A stretch of DNA of 64,000 nt from Kitasatospora indigofera (GCF_014655955.1 NZ_BNBO01000001.1:146716-210715); one strand, 5' to 3'; shown: positions 1-9,023, counted from the first letter of the stretch. The notes: generated by a model from the sequence alone, not told the origin. Program-made: numbers and translations.

Positions 1-313
1 CGTTCGCCGTCTCGGTGTTCGCCGCCGCCGCGGTGGCCGGCTGCGGGCCCGGGCGGGCGGTCTGGCAGAGGCTGCAGGCGTGCCAGCGCCGAGGCCACCA
101 GGGTTGGTCCGGGTCGCCGGGCCGGTGCGGGGCGATCGTCATCCCGCCGGTGTCCAGGCCGCACAGCGTGAGGGGGCCGCAGGCCTCCGAGACGTCGGCG
201 GGTACGGCGTGCACGCGGCGCACCGGGTGTTGCGGATCCGCGGGTGCGCGGTCGGACCCGAGGACCCGCACGTTGGTCGGCACGTCCAGCTCCAGCACGA
301 CGACGAAGTTCAT
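1..313 (-). CDS. Hypothetical protein, partial (C-terminus off the left edge)
   Basis: Read leftwards from an ATG at 313-311, the frame stays open to base 1, giving at least 104 residues beginning MNFVVVLELDVPTNVRV. A G-rich stretch (GGTGGGGGG) just before the ATG can serve as ribosome binding site. The visible part has four cysteines, two of them in a CSLC pair near residue 82, so a metal-binding site is possible. I recognise no family. Third-position GC is high in this frame and the overlapping forward frame is arginine/proline-rich noise, which is why I prefer the minus strand. Confidence 0.5.
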   Translation of the reverse strand, partial: MNFVVVLELDVPTNVRVLGSDRAPADPQHPVRRVHAVPADVSEACGPLTLCGLDTGGMTIAPHRPGDPDQPWWPRRWHACSLCQTARPGPQPATAAAANTETAN

Positions 314-458
314 CCCCCCACCGTGGCTGCCGAACCGGGCGGCCGCACCCGCAGCGTGCCATCCGGACCAGTGCGGCGGCCCGCACCGGCGGGCCGGGCC
401 CGCGATCCCGTCGGCCGGGGGACCGGACCGGTGGCCGTCGGCGGGGAGAACCGGACCG

Positions 459-1013
459 GTGGCCGGCCGCGTCCGCAACGGTATGGACTTCCTGCCCGCG
501 CTGCTCGACGCCCTGCCCGCCCTCGACCGGGGGGAGCAGGTGGCCGGACCGTGGCGGCTGCGCCGCGCCGGGTCGCTCGACCTCGCCGGCAGCGGTGAGT
601 GCTGGCTGGAGGACGGCCAGGGCGGCGACGCCTTCGGCTTCGGCGCCGGCGTCGCCTACCTCGTGCTGGACGCCGACCCGCGGCGCCCGTCGGTCGTCGC
701 CCTGCTGCTGCACCACGGCGACACCCCGCCGGTGGCGGCGGGCGAGGACGGTGACCGGGTGGACACCGACTCGGGCGTCCTGATGCTGCACGCCCTCGGT
801 GCGGCCGGGCGGGCCGCCCTGCTGGACCGGGCGACGTCCGGCCGGCCCGCGGAGGGCCCGGCCGGGGCGGAGTTCGCGGACGGCTGGCTGATGCTCCCCG
901 ACCGGCAGGCGGGCGGTCCCGCGCTGGTGATGCTGGTCGACGCCGACGGGTACCGCCTGATCCCGGTCCTGGACGCGGCCGGCCGTCCCACCGCCGTCCT
1001 GGTGCACCGCTGA
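459..1013 (+). CDS. Hypothetical protein, about 184 aa
   Basis: A compact acidic protein with alternating hydrophobic strands. GTG at 459 is chosen because GGGGAG at 443-448 lies 10 bases upstream; ATG at 483 is the alternative and would give 176 residues starting MDFLPALLDALPALD. No signal peptide or membrane segment is seen. The C-terminal half (VMLVDADGYRLIPVLDAAGRP) looks like a small beta-rich domain, but I cannot assign a family. The upstream region carries a short direct repeat (CCGGACCGGTGGCCG near 424 and 451). It is divergent from the partial gene at the left edge. Confidence 0.5.
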   Translation: MAGRVRNGMDFLPALLDALPALDRGEQVAGPWRLRRAGSLDLAGSGECWLEDGQGGDAFGFGAGVAYLVLDADPRRPSVVALLLHHGDTPPVAAGEDGDRVDTDSGVLMLHALGAAGRAALLDRATSGRPAEGPAGAEFADGWLMLPDRQAGGPALVMLVDADGYRLIPVLDAAGRPTAVLVHR

Positions 1014-1104
1014 GCGGCCCGGCCGGGGCGGCCGCCCCCTGCGGCGCCCGGGCCCCGGTGGGCCGCGTCGAGGTGCCGGTGGGCGGGGGAGCGGACGGAG
1101 CCGT

Positions 1105-1572
1105 TCACCGGACCCACCCACCCGGGCCGGGCCGCAGCGCCATGAAGCCGCCGACGGGCTCGAAGCCGAGGGCGCGGTAGAGGCCGGCACCGGCCTCGGT
1201 GGCCCGGAGTTCGACGGAGCCGCAGCCGGCGTCCTTGAGGGCCTCGACGAGGGCGGTGGTGGCGGCGCGGCCGTGACCGCGCCGCTGGTGGAGGGGATCG
1301 GTGGCCACCGTGTGGATCCTCCCCCATCTGCCGGTGGGGTGGGCCGGACCACGGTAACCGCGGTGCACCAGGCCGATGGCGCAGGCCACGAGTCCGCCGT
1401 CGGCGGGGACGACGTAGGCGAGCAGGTCGGGATCGGTGCCCAGGCGGGCGCGCAGGTCGTCGCGGAAGACGCCCTGCCAGTGCTCGGTGAGCGGGCCGCC
1501 GTCGCGGACGGCGATGCGCAGCCGCAGAATTTCGTCGGCGTCCGCCGGTTCGGCTGGCCGGGCGGTGGTCAT
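1105..1572 (-). CDS. GNAT family N-acetyltransferase
   Basis: A 155-residue single-domain acetyltransferase likely to transfer an acetyl group from acetyl-CoA to an amine; the substrate cannot be told. The GNAT core is visible: IHTVATDPLHQRRGHGRAATTALVEAL contains the beta4 strand followed by the Q/RxxGxG/A pyrophosphate-binding loop, and the C-terminal GLYRALGFEPVG is the usual beta6/beta7 segment. The start is ATG at 1572, preceded by GAGGGAGA. A longer reading frame to 1692 is translation through a simple repeat and is not used. It stands alone, opposite to its neighbours. Confidence 0.85.
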   Translation of the reverse strand: MTTARPAEPADADEILRLRIAVRDGGPLTEHWQGVFRDDLRARLGTDPDLLAYVVPADGGLVACAIGLVHRGYRGPAHPTGRWGRIHTVATDPLHQRRGHGRAATTALVEALKDAGCGSVELRATEAGAGLYRALGFEPVGGFMALRPGPGGWVR

Positions 1573-1586
1573 CGGCTGGTCTCCCT

Positions 1587-1637
1587 CGGACGGGACGGGA
1601 CGGGACGGGACGGGACGGGGACGGGGACGGGACAGGG
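1587..1637. repeat. GGGAC pentanucleotide tandem repeat
   Basis: About nine imperfect copies of GGGAC/GGGGAC lie directly upstream of the acetyltransferase start. The tract begins just beyond its ribosome binding site, so copy-number change could alter its leader. It is a likely slippage site. Confidence 0.8.
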
Positions 1638-1817
1638 CGGGCGGGGCCGGGCGGCCGGGGTCGGTGTGGCAGGACAGGGCGGATCCGGCCACCGGATCCG
1701 GACCGAGCGGATCCGGGCAGGACGGATCGCCCTCACCGTAGTGCTCGCCGGCTCCCGCCGGAGGCGGGCGGCTCGCGGTGGCCCGGGGATGTCGGCGGCG
1801 GTGGGTACGGTGCGGTC

Positions 1818-3047
1818 GTGCAGAACGTCACTGAACCGGAACGAAGCGCCTCCCGCCCCCGCGGATCAGGTCTCACCCACACCTACGCCCGCCTGCTGCT
1901 CGAACACGGGCACCCCGAGCCGGTCCGGGCGGCCGCGGCGCAGGGCGAGTGGGAGTGCTCGCTGGCCCTGGCCGAGGAAGCGGAGGCCCGCGGCGACCGG
2001 GCGGCCGCCGAGGAGCTGATCGCCCCCCACCTGGCCACCGGCCGGTGGCGGCCCGCGGAGGTCGCCGCCGGACTGCTGGAGGCCCAGGGCCGGATCGACG
2101 AGGCACTGACGCTCCTGGGCGGACACCTGGGCGGCGAGAGCGCGTGCGACGCCCGGATCGCGTACGCGCGAGCGGCGGCGCGGCACGGCCGGGTGGACGA
2201 GGCGTTCGCCGTGCTGCGCCCGCACTTGGCGGACACCTGGACGCTGCGGACGTTGGTCGAGGTCACCGCGGGCCACGGCCGCGACGTCGAGATCGCCGGG
2301 CTGCTCGAAGCCCTGCTCGCCGAGCCCGCGACGCGGTGGGGGTCCGACAGGGGGTCGACGCTCGCGCTCGCCCTGTGCCAGGTGCTGGACCGTCAGGGCC
2401 GGGGCGACGAGGCGGCGCGGCTGCTGCGTGCACGCATCGACGCGATGCGGGGCAGCGTCCGCGGCGGCGAGGTCAAGGAGTACGCGCGGCTGCTCGTCCG
2501 CCAGGGCCGCCGGGCGGAACTGCTGGCCTTCATCACGGACGACACCCGGCGCGGCCACGCGGAGTACGCGATCCGGACCCTTGCCGCCGAACTCGCCGGG
2601 GAGGGCCGGGTCGACGAGGCCGTCGACCTCGCGGCGGGGCTGTCCGGCGCAGCCAGGGCCGGCGTCCTCTTCTCCGTCCTGAGCAGGAGCGGGCGGATCG
2701 ACGAGGCGGTCGCGGCTGTCCGCTCCGCACTCGACCCGTGGGACAGCAACGGCCTGCTGTGCAACGTCCTGGACCGGCTGGCCGACGACCGGCGGGTGGC
2801 GCAGGCACTCGCCCTGCTGGACGAACTCGCACCCCGGACGCAGGGCGACCGCGACGCCGAGCAGAAGCTGGACTCCTACCGGGCCTGGATGCTGTGCGAG
2901 GACGGCCGGGAGGAGGAGGCGTTCGCCGTTCTGCTGTCGGTGCCCCGGACCGGGTGGAGCCGGTCCCAGCTGGCCGAACGGATGATCAAGTACGGCCGGG
3001 TCGAGGAGGCACTCGCCCTGCTGCGCGCCCCGCTGCCGGACGCCTGA
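1818..3047 (+). CDS. Helical-repeat (TPR-like) protein
   Basis: A 409-residue soluble protein made of repeated helix pairs with the recurring signature G-R-x-D/E-E-A-x-x-L/V-L (for example GRIDEALTLL, GRVDEAFAVL, GRVDEAVDLA, GRVEEALALL). At least seven copies are spread from about residue 90 to the C-terminus. This is the Streptomyces TPR-like repeat type, probably a protein-binding scaffold. No catalytic motif is present. GTG at 1818 is used as start; there is no strong Shine-Dalgarno. It ends before a strong bidirectional terminator shared with the convergent membrane protein gene. Confidence 0.7.
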   Translation: MQNVTEPERSASRPRGSGLTHTYARLLLEHGHPEPVRAAAAQGEWECSLALAEEAEARGDRAAAEELIAPHLATGRWRPAEVAAGLLEAQGRIDEALTLLGGHLGGESACDARIAYARAAARHGRVDEAFAVLRPHLADTWTLRTLVEVTAGHGRDVEIAGLLEALLAEPATRWGSDRGSTLALALCQVLDRQGRGDEAARLLRARIDAMRGSVRGGEVKEYARLLVRQGRRAELLAFITDDTRRGHAEYAIRTLAAELAGEGRVDEAVDLAAGLSGAARAGVLFSVLSRSGRIDEAVAAVRSALDPWDSNGLLCNVLDRLADDRRVAQALALLDELAPRTQGDRDAEQKLDSYRAWMLCEDGREEEAFAVLLSVPRTGWSRSQLAERMIKYGRVEEALALLRAPLPDA

Positions 3048-3119
3048 GCCCGAACGGCCGGACGTCTGGGTGCCTCAACGGCCGGACGTCCGGGCACCTC
3101 AACGGCGGGACGCCCGACC

Positions 3120-3162
3120 GGGCGTCCCGCCCCTGATCCCTGGCATCAGGGGCGGGACGCCC
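3120..3162. terminator. Bidirectional hairpin terminator
   Basis: A perfect 18-bp inverted repeat (arms 3120-3137 and 3145-3162) with a 7-base loop sits between two convergent genes, three bases from the stop of the minus-strand gene. Just before it, the segment CAACGGCCGGACGTC is repeated imperfectly three times (about 3052-3110). No T-tract is present, which is common for actinobacterial terminators. Confidence 0.8.
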
Positions 3163-3164
3163 GG

Positions 3165-3935
3165 TCAGATGACGGAGAACCGGCCCAAGGCGAATCTCAG
3201 CGCGTCGGGCTCCACGTGGATCCCCCCGCTGAAGGGGTGGTTCATGGCTGACAGCATGGTCAGCACGCCCGACACCAGCAGGGCGAGGCCGCCGATTCCG
3301 ACGATTCCCGGCCAGGTCAGGTCCTGGATCTGCAGGGCGGCGGCGGCCACCAGGAGGATTCCCGAGAGGATCAGGCCGATCCACAGGTAGTTGGGCACCT
3401 CCTGGGACACCGCCAGCATCCGGGCCCGCCGGGCGTCCCCCACGTCCCGCAGGGCCAGCAGGGAGTCCCGCGCGAAGGTCTGCTCCTGCTTGGAGTCGCC
3501 CGACGTGTCCTGCAGCACCCGTCGCAAGGTGTCGTACAACTCCTGCGCCCGGGCACTGGTCCCGCCCGTGGCCATCGCCGGCCACTCCTCGTCGATCACC
3601 GTGACCGTGTACCGGCGCGTCAGGTCGCGGACCTCCGAGCGGGAGGCGTCCGGCAGCGGCCGCGTCGCCCAGTAGAGGTTGACGAGGCTCGCACCTTCGT
3701 TGCTGACCTCGTCGCCTGCCTTGCTCAGACTGGTGCCGGCCGAGACGATCGAAAGAGCCAGGATGAAGCTGAACAACGTCCGGTTGAGGGTCGAGAAGTG
3801 CTCGACGCCGTCCTTGAGGCTGGATCCCTCCCGCCAGCGCTGCGGAACGTAACGAACCATGAGGACCAGAAGGAGGATCGAGGCGCCGACACAGCAGACG
3901 ACCACGGTGATTGAAGCCAGGCTCATGGGGCCCAT
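3165..3935 (-). CDS. DUF4239 (bestrophin-like) membrane protein
   Basis: A 256-residue integral membrane protein. Hydrophobic segments lie near residues 6-28, 52-70, 182-202 and 206-228. Between the second and third is a roughly 110-residue soluble segment with the DUF4239-type sequence SLSKAGDEVSNEGASLVNLYWATRPLPD. The family is suggested to be channel-like but is uncharacterised. Start ATG at 3935; an ATG three codons later is an alternative. It is convergent with the repeat protein and shares its terminator. Confidence 0.7.
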   Translation of the reverse strand: MGPMSLASITVVVCCVGASILLLVLMVRYVPQRWREGSSLKDGVEHFSTLNRTLFSFILALSIVSAGTSLSKAGDEVSNEGASLVNLYWATRPLPDASRSEVRDLTRRYTVTVIDEEWPAMATGGTSARAQELYDTLRRVLQDTSGDSKQEQTFARDSLLALRDVGDARRARMLAVSQEVPNYLWIGLILSGILLVAAAALQIQDLTWPGIVGIGGLALLVSGVLTMLSAMNHPFSGGIHVEPDALRFALGRFSVI

Positions 3936-4198
3936 TTGATCTCATCGGCCCGCTCCGGCCGAAACCCGCGGTGACACATCCATCACAATGGGTGCAACAG
4001 GATGATCGAAGTTCACGGGCCGGGTGCGCCGAAGGGGAAGGACGCAGGCCGGACTGACGCTCCGTCCGGACCGGCGCCGGCGTGGCGAGCGGCCCCGCCC
4101 CGGCGCGTTCCGGCCCACGGGGGTGGGGCAGGCCCCACCCCCAACTGTGCTGCTGGCTCCAGGGACCGGGCCCGGCCGGCTGCGGGAGGGTGGGCGGT

Positions 4199-5836
4199 AT
4201 GACGACATCACCGCACGACCCGCCCGCCCGCGAGCGGCCCCGCCGGACCCGCCCGGTGCGGGCGGGCAGGCCGCCGTACCCGGGCCGGGCCGCCCGGACG
4301 ACCGGCGTCGCCGCCACGGTGGCGCTGCTCGCCGCGACCCTGGTGCTGCCCACCGCGGCCGCCGCTGCGAACGGCCCCGCGTCGGCCGCCACTTCCACCG
4401 CCACTGCCGTTGCCGCCGCGGCGGCCGACGAACTCCCGGCCCCGCGCCTGGACTGGACGGCCTGCCCGTTCCCCGGCGCGCCGGACGGACTGCAGTGCGC
4501 CTCCGTCCAGGTACCGGTGGACTACGCCGACCCCCGCGGAGCGAAGACCACGGTCACGGTGGACCGCCTCCCGGCGACCGGCGCACACCCCGTCGGCAGC
4601 CTCTTCTTCGACCCCGGCGGTCCCGGAGGCTCCGGGACCGAACTCGTGTACGCGGAGTCCCTCGGCGCCGGCCTGTTCTCCGCCGCCACCCGGGAGCACT
4701 TCGACCTGATCGGCCTGGACCCGCGCGGCGTCGGACTCAGCAGCCCGGTCCGCTGCGACCCGGAACTGCTCAACCGCCAGGTCTCGCTGTTCCCGGCCGA
4801 CGAGGCCGGGTTCCAGCGCCTGGTCGAACGGAACCGCGAACTGGGCCGCAGCTGCCGCCGGCTCACCGGGCCCCTGCTGGACCACCTGGACACCGTCAGC
4901 GCCGCGCGGGACGTCGAGGTGCTGCGCCGGGCACTCGGCCAGGGAGCACTCAACTACCTCGGCCTGTCGTACGGCTCCCAACTCGGCGCGACGTACGCCG
5001 CACTCTTCCCCGACCGGATCCGGACGCTGGCCCTGGACGGCGCACTCGACCACTCGCTGGCGACGACCACCCTGTTCAAGGACGAGGCGCGGGCCTACGA
5101 GGACTCCTTCCGGAGGTTCGTCGACTGGTGTGCGCAGGACCTCACCTGCGCACTCCACGGCATCGACGTGGGGCGGCTGTTCGACGAGCTGGTGGCGGCC
5201 GCCGACCGCACGCCGATCCCGGCGCCGGACTGCGTCCGGTCGGGCGACTGCCGGCCGTCCGTGACCGGTGAGGACATCCGGCTCAACCTCCAGGGCCGGC
5301 TGCTGTTCCCGTCCCGCCGGGGCGAGTTGGCCCTCGCCCTGGAGCAGGCACGGAACGGCGACGCCTCGGCCTTCTCGTCCCCGCTCGCCACCGGCCCGGC
5401 CGACGGGGAGGCGAACGGCAGCGCGATCGCGATCGAGTGCCTCGACTGGCCGACGCCGATCCGCACCCTGGCCGACCTGCAGCGACTGCAGGGGATCGGC
5501 CGGACGGTCGCTCCCCGGCTCGGCGGAGCGTCCCAGTCCTGGACCATCCTCACGGGCTGCGTCGGCTGGCCCGCGCCGGTGGTGAACCCGCCCCGGCCGG
5601 CCGTCGTCCGGCACGCACCACCGATCCTGATCACCAACGCCACCCACGACCCCTCGACGGCGTACCCGTGGGCCGTCCACCTGGCGGGCCGACTGCCCTC
5701 CAGCGTGCTGGTGACCCGCGAGGGCGACGGGCACACCAGTTACCTGGCCCGTGGCGCCGCCCGCACCAGGGACGCCATCGACAGCTACCTCCTCACCGGC
5801 CGGACCCCGCCGCCCGGCACCGTCTACGCCGACTGA
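4199..5836 (+). CDS. Secreted alpha/beta-hydrolase, tripeptidyl aminopeptidase family
   Basis: A 545-residue exported serine hydrolase of the Streptomyces Tap/SlpD/SlpE type (S33 family), expected to remove N-terminal tripeptides from secreted proteins. The N-terminus is arginine-rich followed by a hydrophobic stretch and an alanine-rich cleavage region (about residues 30-75). The oxyanion region FFDPGGPGGSG, the nucleophile elbow GLSYGS, the aspartate in NATHDPSTAYPWA and the histidine in GDGHTSYLA make a complete triad. The C-terminal TAP-like domain follows. Start ATG at 4199 is preceded by GGGAGGG; an upstream in-frame ATG at 4082 lacks such support. Confidence 0.85.
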   Translation: MTTSPHDPPARERPRRTRPVRAGRPPYPGRAARTTGVAATVALLAATLVLPTAAAAANGPASAATSTATAVAAAAADELPAPRLDWTACPFPGAPDGLQCASVQVPVDYADPRGAKTTVTVDRLPATGAHPVGSLFFDPGGPGGSGTELVYAESLGAGLFSAATREHFDLIGLDPRGVGLSSPVRCDPELLNRQVSLFPADEAGFQRLVERNRELGRSCRRLTGPLLDHLDTVSAARDVEVLRRALGQGALNYLGLSYGSQLGATYAALFPDRIRTLALDGALDHSLATTTLFKDEARAYEDSFRRFVDWCAQDLTCALHGIDVGRLFDELVAAADRTPIPAPDCVRSGDCRPSVTGEDIRLNLQGRLLFPSRRGELALALEQARNGDASAFSSPLATGPADGEANGSAIAIECLDWPTPIRTLADLQRLQGIGRTVAPRLGGASQSWTILTGCVGWPAPVVNPPRPAVVRHAPPILITNATHDPSTAYPWAVHLAGRLPSSVLVTREGDGHTSYLARGAARTRDAIDSYLLTGRTPPPGTVYAD

Positions 5837-5903
5837 CCGTCCCCGCGTCCCCGCACCGACCGGCCCGGAATCGGTCCGAGACCGGCCCGTTAGGGTCGGT
5901 GGC

Positions 5904-6563
5904 ATGACGACACCCCTGGCCGGCAGTGCCTTCGACTCGCTCCGCCTCGACGCCGTGCCCGATCAGGACGCGTTGCGCCGGGTCTACGAACTGCCCAAGG
6001 AGACGGCCATGCGCAAGCAGATGACCGAACTCACCGAGCAGACGAAGCGGTTGATCGGCTGTTCGTCGCTGGTCCTGGTCGCCAGCACGGACGCCGAGGG
6101 AAACTGCGACGTTTCCCCGCGCGGCGGCCCCGCCGGGTTCGTCACCGTGCTGGACGAACGCACGGTGGCGATACCGGACGCGACCGGCAACAAGCGTCTG
6201 GACACCCTGCAGAACGTGGTCGCCACCGGACGGGCCGGGCTGCTCTTCGTCATCCCGGGGCGCACCACCACGCTCAGGGTGAACGGCCGGGCCTGCGTCT
6301 CCACCCGCCCGGAGCTGCTCTCACAGCTCACCGCCGTCGGCAAGCCACCGGCCAGTGCGCTGGTGCTGGGCATCGAGGAGGTGTACCCGCACTGCCCCAA
6401 GTCGCTGCTGCGCAGCGGAGCCTGGAAGCCGGAGCAGTGGCTGCCGGCGGACGCCCAGCCGACCTCGGCCGAGGTGACGCTGGCCCAGTTGCGTCTGCCG
6501 GAGCTGACGATCGCCGACGTCGAGCGGGCGGAGGCGGACTCGCTGAAGTACCGCTACGAGTGA
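5904..6563 (+). CDS. PPOX-type FMN-dependent flavoprotein (MSMEG_1061-like)
   Basis: A 219-residue pyridoxamine-phosphate-oxidase-fold protein. The split-barrel core starts near residue 50 (SSLVLVASTDAEGNCDVSPRGGPAGFV) and continues through GNKRLDTLQNVV and GLLFVIPGRTTTLRVNGRA, the FMN-contact strands of the family. It probably binds FMN or F420 and reduces a small substrate; the substrate is unknown. Start ATG at 5904, 67 bases after the peptidase stop and possibly on its own promoter. The C-terminal EEVYPHCPKSLLRS is typical of this subgroup. Confidence 0.8.
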   Translation: MTTPLAGSAFDSLRLDAVPDQDALRRVYELPKETAMRKQMTELTEQTKRLIGCSSLVLVASTDAEGNCDVSPRGGPAGFVTVLDERTVAIPDATGNKRLDTLQNVVATGRAGLLFVIPGRTTTLRVNGRACVSTRPELLSQLTAVGKPPASALVLGIEEVYPHCPKSLLRSGAWKPEQWLPADAQPTSAEVTLAQLRLPELTIADVERAEADSLKYRYE

Positions 6564-6641
6564 CGAGCCGACCTGCGCCGGTGGAACCACCGGCCCGGCG
6601 GATCGGTCGCGGGACGGCGCCGCCGGCGTCGTCCCGCCGCG

Positions 6642-6917
6642 TCACCTCCGACGGAAGAAGTCCTCGTCCGCGATCGCGGACACGGCAGCTTCGACGTGCT
6701 CCCGCGTGACACTCGGGACCACCAGCAGGTCCCTGGCGGTGAAGTGACCGAGTCGGTTCAACTCGACGGCCACCGACTGTGCGAGACGAACCGGGTCGTA
6801 CACCTCGACGGCACGCCTGCCGCCCTCCCACGCGACGGTCACCTCCAACCAGCCCTTGGCCTGCTGAATCGCCCAGTCGTAGTGCGGACCGTCCAGCGGC
6901 GAACAGCCTGTCCGCAA
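6642..6917 (-). CDS. Small hypothetical protein, possibly 5'-truncated
   Basis: A 91-residue frame ending DEDFFRRR, starting at a TTG at 6917 with only a weak upstream GGGGAA. Sequence such as YDWAIQQAKGWLEVTVAW and LLVVPSVTREHVEAAV looks like genuine protein rather than a shadow frame. I do not recognise the family. It abuts, head to head, a short plus-strand fragment that looks like a gene remnant, so this gene may itself have lost its true 5' end. Confidence 0.4.
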   Translation of the reverse strand: MRTGCSPLDGPHYDWAIQQAKGWLEVTVAWEGGRRAVEVYDPVRLAQSVAVELNRLGHFTARDLLVVPSVTREHVEAAVSAIADEDFFRRR

Positions 6918-6937
6918 AGGGCGCGGCTGCGTTCCCC

Positions 6938-7135
6938 AAGGACGGGGGCGAACCCCGCCGCCCCGAGCCGTACGACGCCCTGATCGCGCTGCCGGAGCAC
7001 GCCGGCGCTCCGCGGCCCGAGGTGGCGGCCTGGGAGGGCCGGGGCTTCATGGGCGGGGCCGACGTCCTGGCGGTGTGGGACGGCAGGGCCGTCCCGGCCC
7101 GCCGGCCGTCCGCGCCGTCGCATTCCTTTGCCTGA
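6938..7135 (+). pseudogene. Remnant resembling a nucleotide-binding family C-terminal part
   Basis: A 65-residue plus-strand stretch ending at a TGA contains PYDALIALPEHAGAPRPEV and GGADVLAVWDGRAVPAR. The last segment resembles the D-x-L-L-A-V-W-D-G-x-P-A-R-G motif of a common actinobacterial uncharacterised nucleotide-binding family. The rest of that family (N-terminal domain and the following GTADVVAYA segment) is absent, so this looks like a decayed fragment. The family assignment rests on one short motif. Confidence 0.3.
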
Positions 7136-7206
7136 CGCTCCGGCCGTCGACGCGTTCGCGACAAATTCGCTACCGGGCGGCCGGAGGGCCGTGATACACA
7201 ACCGGG

Positions 7207-7980
7207 GTGCAAAACATCTTGGAGTTTCCCGAGGTCCTGCGGCTGATCGAGGATCGCTCGGCCGCTTTCCGCGCCGCGATCGCGTCGGCCCCCGACCTTG
7301 ACGTCCAGGTCCCGAGCTGCCCGGACTGGACGCTGCGCGAACTGGCGCAGCACCTCGGCGACGGCCGCCGCCGCCAGGCCGCCATCGTCGCGGCGGGCCC
7401 GGGTGCCGAGCCCCCGGCGAGGACGGACCCGAAGGGCGCCCCGACCGCGCCCCGCGACCGCGAAGCCCTGGACGCCTGGCTCGCCGAGTCGACCGGGCTC
7501 ATGCTCGACGCGATGCGCGAGGCCGGCCCGGACCGCGGCTGCTGGACCTGGTGGGGCCGGTCGCAGGCCCCGGAGACCAGCGGAGCCTTGGCCCGGCACC
7601 AGATCCAGGAGTTCGCCGTCCACACCTACGACGTCCAGCTCACCCTGGGGGCCGCAGAGCCGCTGTCGACGGACGTCGCGGTCGAGGGCGTCGACGAGTT
7701 CCTGACGACCGTCTCGGCGACGACCGTCCCCTGGCCGTTCAAGCCGGCGACCATCGACCTGCACGCGACCGAGGGCGGCTCCTGGCGCCTGACCCTCGAC
7801 GGCGACGGCGTCCGCTGCGACGACCTCGCCGCCGACGCGGAGCCGGGCGACCTGGTGATGCGAGGCGCAGCGAGCGAACTGGTCCTCTACTTCTACGCCC
7901 GCGTCCCGCTCGACGTCCTGGAGACCATCGGCGACACCGAGCCGATGGAGCAGCTCGCAGAATGGGACCCGAACGCCTGA
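7207..7980 (+). CDS. Maleylpyruvate isomerase family mycothiol-dependent enzyme
   Basis: A 257-residue DinB/MDMPI-fold protein. The N-terminal helical-bundle domain carries CPDWTLRELAQHLGD and RHQIQEFAVHTYDVQL, which supply the conserved histidine/glutamate metal ligands of this family. The C-terminal domain (about residues 165-257, ending in GDLVMRGAASELVLYFYAR) is the usual MDMPI_C module. These enzymes use mycothiol, the actinobacterial thiol, as cofactor; the actual reaction is unknown. GTG at 7207 is taken as start, and no strong Shine-Dalgarno is visible. A strong hairpin follows about 100 bases after the stop. Confidence 0.8.
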   Translation: MQNILEFPEVLRLIEDRSAAFRAAIASAPDLDVQVPSCPDWTLRELAQHLGDGRRRQAAIVAAGPGAEPPARTDPKGAPTAPRDREALDAWLAESTGLMLDAMREAGPDRGCWTWWGRSQAPETSGALARHQIQEFAVHTYDVQLTLGAAEPLSTDVAVEGVDEFLTTVSATTVPWPFKPATIDLHATEGGSWRLTLDGDGVRCDDLAADAEPGDLVMRGAASELVLYFYARVPLDVLETIGDTEPMEQLAEWDPNA

Positions 7981-8079
7981 ACGCGCACCGGTGACGGACC
8001 TGCCGGTCGTGCGCGGCCGCGGGTGCCACTGGGCCCGGGGGAGCGCACATCGCGCGGCCGCGGGCAGGCCGCGGGCCTG

Positions 8080-8130
8080 CTGTCCGGGGGCGAGAGGCGC
8101 ACCCTGTGGGTGACCCTCGCCCCCGGACAG
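8080..8130. terminator. Hairpin terminator after the MDMPI gene
   Basis: CTGTCCGGGGGCGAG at 8080 pairs perfectly with CTCGCCCCCGGACAG ending at 8130. The intervening sequence itself can form a small inner stem (CACCC/GGGTG). It lies between convergent genes and may serve both. Confidence 0.75.
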
Positions 8131-8255
8131 TGCCCGAGGTGTCTTCCCGTCGGATCCCGCAACGGGTGCCGTGTGCCGACGGGGTAGCGTCCGGGAGGGC
8201 GACGTCCCCCCGTCGCATCGCCGGCCGGACCGTGACGGTGTCCCCGGAGGCGTGG

Positions 8256-9023
8256 TCAGGAGCGTCGCAGTCCCTCTGCCACCCGAAGCAGTTCCTGGTC
8301 AGGGAGCGACGCGGGCCGGCTTGAGACGGCAAAGGTGTAGGCCCCGTCGGACCAGGTGATCGAGCGGTCCTTGGACGTCGGTGACTCACTGAAGCCGGCG
8401 GCGTGTCCGTCGACCGTGGCTTGTGGCCGGCTCGGCTCCGGAGCCGGTGTCGCCAGGCGGGTCTGGGTGATGACAAGCGCGGGGCCGCCCTGGCGCGGCC
8501 GGTAGCCAGTCGTCCAGCTCGGTCCCTCCGCAGCAGGTGCCGCTGAGCCCGGGGACGGATTGTGCGCAGGATCGCCGTAACCAGGGGGGAGGTAGGACGG
8601 CTGCGCCAGGTCGCGACCGTCGAAGTAGGCGACGGGCCGGCCGGCGACGACGTCAAGGAGCGACCGGGCGGCGAGGGGCGTGCTGAGGTGCGTGCTGATC
8701 AGCGCTGAGCCCACGGCGTTCTCGGGGCACTGGTAGGTGGGCCCCTTGAACGCCCTGCGATGAAGAAGAACGTCGACGTGGTCGGCGCTCTCGTGCGCCA
8801 CCAGCTCGGGTTCCTCTTCGCACTGCCAGTTGACGGTGAGGATGATGCTTCTGCCGTCCGCACTCACCAGGGCCTGACCGTCCGCCGGGGCGTCGTAGGC
8901 ACGCCATTGGGACGGCAGCCACCAGGTCCGAAGAACCAGTTCGGCAACCGCCGCGCAGAGCACGGCCAACACGACGAGGCGCGCACGCGTCGACAGACGC
9001 GGTATCCACTTCGCTCGCCTCAA
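8256..9023 (-). CDS. Membrane-anchored hypothetical protein
   Basis: A 255-residue protein with an N-terminal basic segment and one hydrophobic helix (LVVLAVLCAAVAELVL, about residues 13-28), so probably anchored with its bulk outside. The extracytoplasmic part has two cysteines (NWQCEEE and YQCPENAV) that could form a disulfide, followed by a proline/serine-rich region. No family recognised. TTG at 9023 is chosen as start because AGGAGG lies at 9028-9033, although the spacing is short; the overlapping GTG frame gives arginine-rich noise. It sits in an island of poorly conserved genes. Confidence 0.5.
   Translation of the reverse strand: MRRAKWIPRLSTRARLVVLAVLCAAVAELVLRTWWLPSQWRAYDAPADGQALVSADGRSIILTVNWQCEEEPELVAHESADHVDVLLHRRAFKGPTYQCPENAVGSALISTHLSTPLAARSLLDVVAGRPVAYFDGRDLAQPSYLPPGYGDPAHNPSPGSAAPAAEGPSWTTGYRPRQGGPALVITQTRLATPAPEPSRPQATVDGHAAGFSESPTSKDRSITWSDGAYTFAVSSRPASLPDQELLRVAEGLRRS

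Noticed and set aside
15-458. Forward frame extending the gene at 459-1013 back to base 15
   Set aside because: The extension is Arg/Ser/Cys-rich shadow sequence overlapping a better minus-strand frame (1-313).
1587-1637. CRISPR-like short repeats
   Set aside because: It is a simple pentanucleotide tract with no spacers. No CRISPR array was seen in the window.
1873-2558. Minus-strand frames under the helical-repeat gene
   Set aside because: Low-complexity Pro/Arg sequence; the forward frame has regular helical repeats.
4207-5905. 565-residue minus-strand open frame under the peptidase gene
   Set aside because: It is the complementary shadow of a clear secreted hydrolase; composition is Arg/Gly/Val noise with no domain.
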